A stretch of DNA of 64,000 bases from NCBI RefSeq assembly GCF_006716205.1, contig NZ_VFOQ01000002.1:372001-436000 (forward strand), read 5' to 3'. Below the pieces are notes generated by a model, which saw nothing but the letters and a program-made list of their open reading frames with translations, made no database searches and was not told where the DNA came from. Below, piece after piece: positions 33,497-41,695 of this stretch. Each line of letters opens with the position of its first letter. The stretch's first letter is position 1. Position numbers and translations under genes: made by a program. Origin of the DNA: Oryzihumus leptocrescens. Lineage in GTDB: Bacteria; Actinomycetota; Actinomycetes; Actinomycetales; Dermatophilaceae.

Positions 33497-33859
33497 TCGA
33501 GGTGGTTATCTCGTTCCCGTGCATTCAAGTTGCATCGCCGGCGATGTCGCCGACGGCCGTTTGTGTTTAGGGATACAGGTTCGCGCCGGCTAGTGCTGTG
33601 GGCTACGTTTCTCGCAACGCTGTGGGACTTGCAAGGGTTGCGATATTGAAATGTGGGTTCGCCGCGTTGCCAGGAACACCCGCAGCGCTGGCTGCACATT
33701 TCGGTGTCACGAACCGATTGCCCGACGGCGTAACGGAGCCGGGGGCGCCAGGCGGCGTTCCGCGGATAGCATCTTGTGTTCCGGCTCGCGTGGGACCGGG
33801 GCGACCCCGAGCAGTGTGGACAGGAGCGTAGGCTTCTCTCGTCTGGAAAGGGTCGCGAT
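33497..33859. other. 363-base gap between the two cargo genes
   Basis: No ORF with coding character. CATCGCCGGCGATG at 33533-33546 is a perfect 14-base palindrome, and TAGCAT at about 33767 could be a -10 box for the downstream gene. A structured RNA is possible but nothing specific is recognised. Confidence 0.5.
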
Positions 33860-34909
33860 GTGGGGCAGGGGCGTATGGCGCGGTTGGGCGTTGGGTTGGA
33901 TCGTCAACTCACCATCCCTGTTGACTTAGGCACCATCAGCAAGAGTCAGCAGTGGACTCCACTGGATTTCGCGTACGCGAGCCCGGCGCTGATGCTCACC
34001 TGGCGTGAGCTGCTAGTGGCTGGGTTGCGCGTGGGTAGGCCCAGTTGGCTAGCCCAACTGAGCGCATTTTGGCCCGCGAGGCTTGAGGCCGTTAGGAGAG
34101 TGCTCCACCTCCTGTCGCATCTGGGGGAGATGCAATTCGGTGCAAGTGCGGGTCTCGTTCGCACGCGGATATTTGACGATGAAGATGGCAGTGAGAAGGC
34201 ATTCTCTTCGTACGCAATGGGGATGGCGCTGTGCCAGGCCTACGCATCTCGCGTGTACGCCATGCCAGCCCTCGCGCACTATGACGCCCTTCACGGATCC
34301 AGGGGGCTAAGACCGGATCTGGTGCTTCCGTGGGCGCCAAAAGACGTATTTTTTGAAGCGAAAGGTCGTTTCAGAAGACTGCGCAACGAGGCAATGGCTA
34401 ACGCTGTTGACCAGCTCTTTGGGCACCCGTTTGCCTCGAGGATGAAGGCGGGTGTTGTCACCGCCGGGTGCTTTTCAGGGCCAAGTTCCCGGCTTTCTAT
34501 GCATGTCCGGACCTTGATGCCTTCCCAGATTAGCGCATACGCCACAATTAGCGCCCTCCAGGGGCGCGACGACGCAAGTGCCCTTGAGTCGTTTGGGGTA
34601 ACGGGTTCATACCTGTTGGGCCTAGCGCTCACGGGTAACTTTGCCCGACTGACCTTGCAGGAACTCGACGGCGCCCCTTATCTGTGCGGGGTTGATGGCC
34701 AATCTGGCCTGGTGATTGGATTGGCTGCCTCGCAAGTTCCCCGCGTGTGGGAGGGGGTCGCGCGCGAGATGCATCTGGACGTGCAGGGCGAAGCGCTATT
34801 TGAGCGGGTTGCGAGCGAAAGCGCTATCTATGAGTGCCGTGACCTTGCTGAAGTTTCGGAAATCGCCATCGGCTGGACATCCGACACGGGAGTCCTGCTG
34901 GCCGGATGA
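33860..34909 (+). CDS. PD-(D/E)XK-like nuclease candidate
   Basis: A ~349-residue soluble protein. A helix (SSYAMGMALCQAYASRVY, about 116-133) is followed by LRPDLVLPW with Asp153, VFFEAKG with Glu166-Ala-Lys168, and a helix with NAVDQLFG; then a strand (AGVVTAGCF). This is the order of a PD-(D/E)XK restriction-endonuclease-like core. The remainder (~210-349) is unassigned. GTG 33860 is preferred because GAAAGGG lies seven bases upstream; ATG 33875 is an alternative. Lower GC than the element backbone. It follows the HD-HSP90 gene on the same strand and precedes a hairpin; the pair is likely one system. Confidence 0.72.
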   Translation: MGQGRMARLGVGLDRQLTIPVDLGTISKSQQWTPLDFAYASPALMLTWRELLVAGLRVGRPSWLAQLSAFWPARLEAVRRVLHLLSHLGEMQFGASAGLVRTRIFDDEDGSEKAFSSYAMGMALCQAYASRVYAMPALAHYDALHGSRGLRPDLVLPWAPKDVFFEAKGRFRRLRNEAMANAVDQLFGHPFASRMKAGVVTAGCFSGPSSRLSMHVRTLMPSQISAYATISALQGRDDASALESFGVTGSYLLGLALTGNFARLTLQELDGAPYLCGVDGQSGLVIGLAASQVPRVWEGVAREMHLDVQGEALFERVASESAIYECRDLAEVSEIAIGWTSDTGVLLAG

Positions 34910-34925
34910 CGCGGGGTTGGTCCGA

Positions 34926-34942
34926 GTGGGGGAGTCCCCCAC
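34926..34942 (+). terminator. Short terminator-like hairpin
   Basis: GTGGGGG (34926-34932) and CCCCCAC (34936-34942) with a three-base loop, 16 bases after the nuclease-like gene. No T-run. Confidence 0.5.
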
Positions 34943-35017
34943 GGCGTGCTGCCTCGTCGACGGAGGGGGCAGGGTTGTGGACGTTCCGCTGAGGGGGTCG
35001 CCCGTGATCGCGTTCGG

Positions 35018-35449
35018 TTAGCTCCGCTCGAGGATGTCGGTCCCATCGTGGGCGCGGCTGGCGGGAACGTCAGCCAATGCGTCGTGGACACGTATTGCGA
35101 ATGCTGGCGTCATGAGGCTGTCCACGTCGTCGCGGACTACCCAGAGGACGCGGCGGGCCTCGTCGGAGGGCTCGGCTGCACCTGAAGCTGCCCTGCATCG
35201 ATAGACCAGGGCGACGATGTCTCGCGTCATGTTCTTGTAGACGCCTGTTAGTCGCTCGACCTCGACGGTGATGCCGGTTTCCTCGCGGACCTCGCGAATG
35301 ACGCCCTGTTCGAAAGTCTCGCCGGGCTCGAGGATGCCCCCAGGCGCTTCCCAGGCTCCGTTGTCGCGTCGCTGGATGACGAGAACATGGCCGGCCTCGT
35401 CGATCACGACGCCCGCCACGCTGACTGAGTACTTCGGCTGGTCACCCAT
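35018..35449 (-). CDS. Nudix hydrolase, Pif-like position
   Basis: A 143-residue Nudix protein with the complete box GGILEPGETFEQGVIREV then REETGI. In pSAM2, the immunity factor Pif carries a Nudix motif and prevents redundant transfer between element-bearing cells; the position here, divergent from the GntR gene, suggests the same role, but this is inference. The two start codons are about 33 bases apart and share a promoter region. Confidence 0.85.
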   Translation of the reverse strand: MGDQPKYSVSVAGVVIDEAGHVLVIQRRDNGAWEAPGGILEPGETFEQGVIREVREETGITVEVERLTGVYKNMTRDIVALVYRCRAASGAAEPSDEARRVLWVVRDDVDSLMTPAFAIRVHDALADVPASRAHDGTDILERS

Positions 35450-35482
35450 CTGTCTTCACCGTGTGTCAGGCTAGAGCACTAG

Positions 35483-36271
35483 GTGAATGGAGGAGTGGTG
35501 ATCGAGCTCGGGCAAGTTGATCGTGGGGCCGATGCTGCGCCGTTCAAGCAGATTGCGCGCCAGTTGCGTGAGGCGATCACGGATGGACGGCTTGAGCCCG
35601 GGGCCCGTATGCCCACCGAGCAGCAGCTCCTCGAGCACTACGGCGTCGCCCGCATGACCGTCCGTCAAGCCATGAACCAGCTCCGCTCCGAAGGGCTTGT
35701 TGTCGCCGAGCAGGGTCGAGGGGCCTTCGTTCGTACGGCGCCGCCTGTGCGACGGCTCGCATCCGAGCGGTTTGCCCGGAAGCACCGTGATGCCGGTAAG
35801 GCCGCCTTCATCGCCGAGACCGAAGGTCTGGGCAAGCCCAGTGTCGACAGCCTCCACGTCACGGAAGGGCACGCCCCGGACCGCGTGCGTGAGCTCCTGG
35901 GGCTGCGCTCCAACGCCAAGGTCGTCTCCCGGGACCGTCGATACCTGGTCGACGGCACGCCTGTTGAACTGGCGACCTCGTACGTGCCGCTCAGCATTGC
36001 CAGGGGCACCCCCATCACGCATGAGGACCCCGGTCCAGGCGGCATCTATGCGCGCATCGAAGAGCAAGGACACCGCCTCGTCTCCTTCACCGAGGAAGTA
36101 GCCGCGCGGATGCCCTCTCCGGAGGAGAAGCGGGCTCTGAGGCTGCCTGACGGCACGCCGGTGCTCACCGTGCTGCGCGTCGCCTTCGCCGAGGATGGTC
36201 CCGTCGAGGTAACTGAGACCGTCAAGGCGTCCCACTCCTTCGTCCTGGAGTACAGCTTCCCCGCTGTCTGA
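35483..36271 (+). CDS. GntR-family repressor (KorSA-like)
   Basis: A 262-residue GntR/HutC-type regulator. The winged helix spans about residues 20-88 (RMPTEQQLLEHYGVARMTVR), and the UTRA ligand domain about 100-258, ending VTETVKASHSFVLEY. In pSAM2, KorSA is a GntR-family repressor of pra, the same layout as here. Translation could start at any of three GTG codons (35483, 35495, 35498). The direct repeats at 36317 and 36343 are probable binding sites. Confidence 0.9.
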   Translation: MNGGVVIELGQVDRGADAAPFKQIARQLREAITDGRLEPGARMPTEQQLLEHYGVARMTVRQAMNQLRSEGLVVAEQGRGAFVRTAPPVRRLASERFARKHRDAGKAAFIAETEGLGKPSVDSLHVTEGHAPDRVRELLGLRSNAKVVSRDRRYLVDGTPVELATSYVPLSIARGTPITHEDPGPGGIYARIEEQGHRLVSFTEEVAARMPSPEEKRALRLPDGTPVLTVLRVAFAEDGPVEVTETVKASHSFVLEYSFPAV

Positions 36272-36316
36272 TCGGTCCTTGACCGAACCTTGAATCCCTT
36301 CCGGTTGCGGATTGGT

Positions 36317-36352
36317 CTAGACGACTGCACTCTGGAGAAAGGCTAGACGACT
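36317..36352 (+). promoter_or_regulatory. Direct-repeat operator upstream of the transfer/replication operon
   Basis: CTAGACGACT occurs at 36317-36326 and again at 36343-36352, 26 bases apart. The second copy is within TAGACGACTAG, a partial palindrome. TTGACC (36279) and TTGAAT (36290) lie upstream. The site is 27 bases before the pra-like start and most likely binds the GntR repressor. Confidence 0.7.
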
Positions 36353-36378
36353 AGCCGCAATGACAGGAGGCGGTCGAG

Positions 36379-36846
36379 ATGGCAATTCAGCAGCGGATCC
36401 CGGTGGCGTTCGAGGGCATCTTCCCGGCCGGGGCGTACATGGTCGGCGAGGTCGAGGCCTTGGAGGACTACGACGCGTTGGTGGCAGCGAAGAACGCCGG
36501 CAAGGAGCCCGGTGACATCCAGCTGCGGGACAAGGTCACCGGACTCCGGGTCTGGCAGGTCCGGGTGGTCGATGCGGACCCGGAGGCCCGCAAGGGTGAG
36601 ACCGAGCTGGTGATCAAGATCGGCGCGGAGGTGCAGCCGGTGCCGCCGCCGAAGATGGATGGGCTGCCGTTCCGGCCGGTGGTCTTCGAGGGGCTGACCC
36701 TGACGACGTGGATCGATGAGTCCCGGTCCCGGCCCAAGGTGGCCTACTCGATCCGGGCCACCGCGATGGCCGCCCCGAAGGGCAAGGGCACGTCCCAGCC
36801 CAGCGGTAACGGCAACGCCAGCGGCAGTGCCAAGGCGGCGGCCTGA
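36379..36846 (+). CDS. Pra-like replication/excision activator
   Basis: A 155-residue protein. IFPAGAYMVGEVEALEDYD, VWQVRVVDADPEARKGE and GLPFRPVVFEGLTLTTWID match the small AICE proteins annotated as plasmid replication, integration and excision activators, and the low-complexity Ser/Gly/Asn tail is variable. AGGAGG lies upstream of the ATG. Its stop overlaps the traB-like start by one base. It should activate rep, xis and int; this is a family-based inference. Confidence 0.82.
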   Translation: MAIQQRIPVAFEGIFPAGAYMVGEVEALEDYDALVAAKNAGKEPGDIQLRDKVTGLRVWQVRVVDADPEARKGETELVIKIGAEVQPVPPPKMDGLPFRPVVFEGLTLTTWIDESRSRPKVAYSIRATAMAAPKGKGTSQPSGNGNASGSAKAAA

Positions 36847-38492
36847 TGGGTTCCAACCTTGCGGCGGCTCGGGTGTCCTTCGTGGATGCTCGGGCCGCCG
36901 CTGCGTTGTCGGCCCGTACGGCTCGGTTCCTCTGGGCTGTCCTGCGGGCTGCTCTGGTCTGGGTGCGCGGACACCTGCGCTGGGTGCTCACCCTCGTCGG
37001 ATTCGCAGTCATCCTGCGGCTGCTTGGCAACCAGATCGGCTCGCGGGAGGTGCTGGCCCTGGCCTTCGGCCCCGCCTTGGTCGCGGCAGTCTGGTCGACG
37101 TGCTCACCCATGAGCTACGAGCGTCTGTGCGCTGGTCCGGCTCGTCGGGCGCGGTGGCGTCGGTGGATCCGGAAGAACTGGCCGCACCTCTCCCGGGAGT
37201 GTGGCCTCTCGGTCTCTCGCGCCACGAAGGCCCGCACGTTCGGGCTCGTCCCCAAGGAGGGGTCCCGGTTCGTGGCCTCCCAGTCCCAGACGGTGACTGT
37301 GTGGTCGCATCCGCGGCTGATGGACGTCACCACGGTGGGGTCGTTGCTTCGGCTGACGATCCGCACCCGCACCGGACAGACCGTTCAGGACCTCGAGAAC
37401 GCGGCCGCACCACTCGCTGCCGCTGCGGGCGCCCACGCCTACCGGTGTGTCCAGATGACGCCCTCGGCGGTCGAGGTCGTCCTGGTCATGCGGGACTCGC
37501 TTTCGCAGGCCCGCCCGGCCGAACTGCCGGAGGCGGCGCACCTCAACGCCGTCACGCTGGGTAGACGACAGGACGGCACCCCGTGGCACCTGACTGTGAC
37601 CGGGCGGCACACCCTCGTCGTCGGGTGCTCCGGTTCGGGCAAGGGCTCGGTCTTTTGGGGTGTCTGCGCCGGCCTCGCTCCGGCTGTGCGGGCTGGGCTG
37701 GTGCGGTTGTGGGGCGTGGACCTCAAGCGCGGGGTCGAGGTCGGCATGGGTCGCGGCATGTTCGCCGCCGTCGCGACCAACCCCAGTGAGGCGGTGGCCC
37801 TGCTGACCCGACTGCTGGCCGTCCTCGAGGAGCGCGGGAACCGGATGGCCGGCATCACCCGGCTCCACCAGCCGACCCAGGCCGACCCACTGCACGTCCT
37901 GGCGATCGACGAGCTGGCCGTCCTGACCGCCTACACAGACCCGGAGACGAAGAAGGAGGCCTCCCGGCTGCTGGCCGAGATCCTGACCCAAGGCCGGGCG
38001 TTGGGCGTGGTGGTCCTGGCGTGTGTGCAGGACCCGCGCAAGGAGGTCGTCGGCCTGCGCGGCTTGTTCACCCAGACCATCGCCCTGCGCCTGCGCTCGG
38101 CCGAGGAGACCCGCATGGTCCTCGGCGACGGCATCGCCACCATTGCTCCGGCGCACCGGATCAGCCCCGCCATGCCCGGCACCGCGTGGGTCGTCGAGGA
38201 GGACGGCAGTGCGGATCGTGTTCGCGCGGACTGGTGGTCAGATCAACTGGTGCGACAGGTCGCGGCCCGCCACCCGGCCCCGGTCGTCGAGGACCTCCTC
38301 GCCGCGCGTGGGGGACAGGGGAAGACCCACACGTGCGACGTTCCTGCTTCGGACTCGGTCGGGGTGCGGGCCGCGCCTGTGCCGGGGAAGCGTACGTCAC
38401 AAATGCCCCAAAAGGAACGCCGGCCCCGGGCGTCTCGTACGTCCCGCACATCCCAGCGCGGCACCTCCGACGACGGCAGCAGCGCGGCATGA
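36846..38492 (+). CDS. FtsK/SpoIIIE-like DNA translocase (TraB/TraSA type)
   Basis: A 548-residue ATPase that moves double-stranded DNA during actinobacterial conjugation. Two hydrophobic segments (about residues 43-62 and 68-84) anchor it. Walker A is VVGCSGSGKGS at 258-268 and Walker B is VLAIDE ending at Glu356. LFTQTIALRLRSAEETRMVLG is the FtsK-type arginine region. The C-terminal DNA-recognition part is short and basic. It overlaps the pra-like gene by one base and the rep gene by four. Confidence 0.93.
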   Translation: MGSNLAAARVSFVDARAAAALSARTARFLWAVLRAALVWVRGHLRWVLTLVGFAVILRLLGNQIGSREVLALAFGPALVAAVWSTCSPMSYERLCAGPARRARWRRWIRKNWPHLSRECGLSVSRATKARTFGLVPKEGSRFVASQSQTVTVWSHPRLMDVTTVGSLLRLTIRTRTGQTVQDLENAAAPLAAAAGAHAYRCVQMTPSAVEVVLVMRDSLSQARPAELPEAAHLNAVTLGRRQDGTPWHLTVTGRHTLVVGCSGSGKGSVFWGVCAGLAPAVRAGLVRLWGVDLKRGVEVGMGRGMFAAVATNPSEAVALLTRLLAVLEERGNRMAGITRLHQPTQADPLHVLAIDELAVLTAYTDPETKKEASRLLAEILTQGRALGVVVLACVQDPRKEVVGLRGLFTQTIALRLRSAEETRMVLGDGIATIAPAHRISPAMPGTAWVVEEDGSADRVRADWWSDQLVRQVAARHPAPVVEDLLAARGGQGKTHTCDVPASDSVGVRAAPVPGKRTSQMPQKERRPRASRTSRTSQRGTSDDGSSAA

Positions 38493-40036
38493 CTGACACG
38501 GGCCGCTCCAGCCTGGCTTCCTCGCCCGCCTCGTTTCCGGGGTTTGGCGAGGAGGCCGGGCTGGACCTGTCCGTGCCCAATGCACGGGTCGCCGGGGAGA
38601 TCGCCAACCGGCTCGTCTCGCGGGGCTTCCGGGAGTGGTCCGACGCGCTGGCTCGGGTCGGCAACTGCGTCAACCCGATCCGCCTGCGCGGCCGCTCGAT
38701 CACGGTCGACAAGCGCACCGGCGAGGTCGTTGGCACCTACTCCAGCGAGCACGAGCACAACGGGGTCACCCTGATCCGCTGCGGCAACCGGCGTGCCAGT
38801 GAGTGCCCGGCCTGTTCGCGGATCTACGCCGCGGACATGTTCCACCTCATCCGGACTGGGGTGACCGGTGGCAAGGGCGTCCCCGACACCGTGAGCGAGA
38901 ACCCGCTGGTGTTCGCCACGGTCACCGCCCCGTCGTTCGGGCTGGTCCACGGGCTACGGGAGAACGGCCGCCCCTGCCGCGCCCGGTCGGGCAACCCCCG
39001 CTGTCAGCACGGCCGCCCACTCACCTGCATGAAGGTCCACGCGGAGGGCGACCCCGCACTGGGGCAGCCGCTCTGCGCCGACTGCTACGACTACGAGTCC
39101 CACATCGTCTGGCAGTGGTGGGCCCCCGAGCTCTGGCGCCGGTTCACCATCGCTCTGCGCCGCGTGATCGCGCACGCCCTCGGCGTCCCCGCCACACGGC
39201 TCGGAGACCACGCGACGCTGCAGTACGCCAAGGTCGCCGAGTACCAGCTGCGGGGCCTGATCCACTTCCACACCTTGGCCCGCCTCGACGGCCCGAAGAC
39301 CGACGGCGGCTTCGCCCCGGCTCCGGACCTCATCGGCGCGGCCCGCCTCGCCGAGCTGATCGCCGAGGCCGCCGCCTCGGTCCGGTTCACTGCCCCGCCG
39401 ATGTTCGACGGCGACGCCTCCCGGGTGCTGGCCTTCGGTGCCCAGGTCGACTCCCGCGCGGTGCGGACCTCCCGGCGCACCGACGACCCCGATCAGGCCT
39501 TGTCCGCCGAGCAGGTCGCCGGTTACCTCGCGAAGTACTCGACCAAGTCCGCCACGGACACGGCCGCGACCGGGAATGCACACCTGCGCCGCATCCGGGC
39601 CACCGCGCGTGACCTCGCCGACGCCGCCCACCTGCACACCGCCGAGGCAACCGGGGGAGACGTCGACGCCATGGCCGAGGCTCCGTACGCGCTGCTGGGC
39701 AAGTGGGTGCACATGCTCGGCTTCCGGGGTCACTTCGCATCCAAGTCGCGTCGGTACTCGGTCACGTTGGGTGGCCTGCGCCGGGCCCGTCGCCGCGCCC
39801 AGTCCCTCATCCAAGAGGCCAAGGCCGAGGGCCGGCCCCTCGATCTCGCCTCGATGGAAGCCGACCTCATGGCCGACGACGCCGAGGAGACCACGTTGGT
39901 CCTCGGACAGTGGGAGTTCCTGGGCACCGGGTGGGCCACCGAGGGCGAGACCGTGCTCGCGACGGCCGCAGCTGCGCGCGCCCGTGAGTACGACCAGTAC
40001 AAGGCGCAGGTCCGCAGGAACGGCAAGAACCGATGA
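38489..40036 (+). CDS. RepSA-like replication initiator
   Basis: A 515-residue protein of the kind that starts rolling-circle replication of AICEs. HFH at residues 259-261 in LIHFHTLARLDGP resembles the HUH metal site and YLAKYSTKS (Tyr346, Tyr350) a candidate nicking tyrosine. Cysteine pairs at 98/106/109, 163/172/180 and 196/199 suggest zinc sites. Start at ATG 38489 overlaps the traB stop. The ori is probably close by but was not identified. Confidence 0.88.
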   Translation: MTDTGRSSLASSPASFPGFGEEAGLDLSVPNARVAGEIANRLVSRGFREWSDALARVGNCVNPIRLRGRSITVDKRTGEVVGTYSSEHEHNGVTLIRCGNRRASECPACSRIYAADMFHLIRTGVTGGKGVPDTVSENPLVFATVTAPSFGLVHGLRENGRPCRARSGNPRCQHGRPLTCMKVHAEGDPALGQPLCADCYDYESHIVWQWWAPELWRRFTIALRRVIAHALGVPATRLGDHATLQYAKVAEYQLRGLIHFHTLARLDGPKTDGGFAPAPDLIGAARLAELIAEAAASVRFTAPPMFDGDASRVLAFGAQVDSRAVRTSRRTDDPDQALSAEQVAGYLAKYSTKSATDTAATGNAHLRRIRATARDLADAAHLHTAEATGGDVDAMAEAPYALLGKWVHMLGFRGHFASKSRRYSVTLGGLRRARRRAQSLIQEAKAEGRPLDLASMEADLMADDAEETTLVLGQWEFLGTGWATEGETVLATAAAARAREYDQYKAQVRRNGKNR

Positions 40037-40047
40037 CAGGAGAAGTG

Positions 40048-40281
40048 ATGGACAGCGAATGGAATGTGCGGGAGCCCCTGCTGAACGTGCAGCAGGTGGC
40101 CGACTACCTGGGCGTCTGCAAGCGGACGGTCTACAACCTTCGCAACGAGGGCAACTTCGCGCCGGGGACCAAGATCGGCCGGAAGGTCATGTGGCGCGAA
40201 TCGGTCCTCAAAGCCTGGCTCGAGGAAGCCACCGAGGCGCCGGGGGAGTCGGCGGTCTACAAGTTCCGGAGCGCCGGGTGA
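40048..40281 (+). CDS. Excisionase (Xis), MerR-like helix-turn-helix
   Basis: A 77-residue DNA-binding protein. LLNVQQVADYLGVCKRTVYN is the HTH_17 excisionase signature, and GRKVMWRESVLKAWLEEA its wing and last helix. The ATG at 40048 has GGAG six bases upstream; an ATG at 40033 overlaps the rep stop. Its stop overlaps the int start. It should direct the integrase toward excision. Confidence 0.92.
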   Translation: MDSEWNVREPLLNVQQVADYLGVCKRTVYNLRNEGNFAPGTKIGRKVMWRESVLKAWLEEATEAPGESAVYKFRSAG

Positions 40282-41417
40282 GCATCTACAAGACGCCGAA
40301 CGGCAAGGCGTGGCGGGCCTTCCTGAAGTACCGAGGACACCGCGACTCCCGGACCTTCACCCGGCGTCAGGACGCGGTGCGGTGGCTGACGGAGCAGAAG
40401 TCGGAGATCGACCGCGGCTCGTGGCTCGACCCGTCCCGCGGCCAGATCCACTCCAGCGACCTCTTCGAGAAGTGGCTGGCCACCCGGGACGTGGAGGGCT
40501 CGACCCGCCGTAACGACCGGGCGCTGTGGCACTCCTACGTCGACAACCGGTTTGGCCGGGTCCCGGTGGCCTCGATCTCCGCGCCGATGGTCCGGGAGTG
40601 GGTCGCGGGCCTGGCCACGAAGAAGGGCCCCGCGGCTCCGAGGACCAAGCGGGACGCGCTGCGGGTGCTGCGTGGTGTCCTGGGCTACGCGGTCGAGGAC
40701 GGCCGAATCCCTCGCAACCCCGCGGTGGGCATCAAGATCGCGGGCACCAAGGGCACGCCGGGTCAGGCGCTCTCGCTGGCAGAGCTGAGGGTCTTCGTCG
40801 CGGCGCTGAAGCCGCCGCACCACGAGGTCGCCCTCGTGCTCGCCCTCGCAGGCCTGCGCTGGTCGGAGATCGCCGCCCTCGACGAGCGCGACGTGATCCG
40901 CGACGACGACGGCCGGCTGTTCCTGGCCATTCGGCGGCGCCACGTCCTCGACGAGGAGGGCAAGCGGGTCACCCTGCCAGGGACCAAGGGCGGCCGGTCG
41001 GTCACGCGGATGGTCCCGGTCCTCCCAGAGCTGGTGCCGATCATCGAGCGCCACCAGACCGGCCACCCCCACGCGCCGCTGTTCCCCTCGCCGCGCGGTG
41101 CCCGGCTCGACTCACGGCACTGGCGACGCGACGGCGGGTGGAAGGAGGCGTGCGAGCTCGTCGACCGCGTGGGCCTGCGCCCGCACGACCTGCGGCACAC
41201 GGCCGCCACCGCGTGGCTGCGGATGACCGGCGACCTCAAGGCGGTCCAGTCCCTGATGGGTCACAGCACGGCGAGCATGACGCTGGACCTCTACGCGCAC
41301 GTCCTCAACGACACCCTGACCCGGGCTGCGGACGTGATGGCCAAGGGGCTGGCGGAAGCGGCCGAGATCGACGGCCAGGGCACGCGCGAGCCCGGCCAGA
41401 ACAGCGAGGGCTCGTAA
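40278..41417 (+). CDS. Tyrosine recombinase/integrase
   Basis: A 379-residue phage-type integrase. An N-terminal SAM-like domain (about 55-145) precedes the catalytic domain with Arg194 (LAGLRWSE), His303-x-x-Arg306 (HDLRHTAA), His329 (MGHSTASM) and the nucleophile Tyr339 (LDLYAH). It begins at GTG 40278, overlapping the xis stop, and ends 99 bases from the right att core in the tRNA gene, the expected arrangement for its own target. Confidence 0.96.
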   Translation: MSIYKTPNGKAWRAFLKYRGHRDSRTFTRRQDAVRWLTEQKSEIDRGSWLDPSRGQIHSSDLFEKWLATRDVEGSTRRNDRALWHSYVDNRFGRVPVASISAPMVREWVAGLATKKGPAAPRTKRDALRVLRGVLGYAVEDGRIPRNPAVGIKIAGTKGTPGQALSLAELRVFVAALKPPHHEVALVLALAGLRWSEIAALDERDVIRDDDGRLFLAIRRRHVLDEEGKRVTLPGTKGGRSVTRMVPVLPELVPIIERHQTGHPHAPLFPSPRGARLDSRHWRRDGGWKEACELVDRVGLRPHDLRHTAATAWLRMTGDLKAVQSLMGHSTASMTLDLYAHVLNDTLTRAADVMAKGLAEAAEIDGQGTREPGQNSEGS

Positions 41418-41498
41418 TGGGCTCGCGAGTGGCTCGAATCGTTCCGAGCGATGAGGTCGCAGGGAGCCTCAAACCGGCTCTGACCTGCGGAAACACAA

Positions 41499-41575
<77 letters not shown>

Positions 41576-41695
41576 TGGCTGTCGTGCACCACCCGAGGGC
41601 AGCGAGAAGAGAGAATAGCCGAGCCCCCGCCCAGTCACCGAATCGGGTCCCCGGCAAGCCCCTGACCAGCGCGCAAGCCAACGCCCGGCCCGGCC

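Noticed and set aside
33598-33929. Two overlapping ORFs in the gap between the cargo genes
   Set aside because: No ribosome site or recognisable family, Arg/Ala-rich composition, and both run into the nuclease-like gene.
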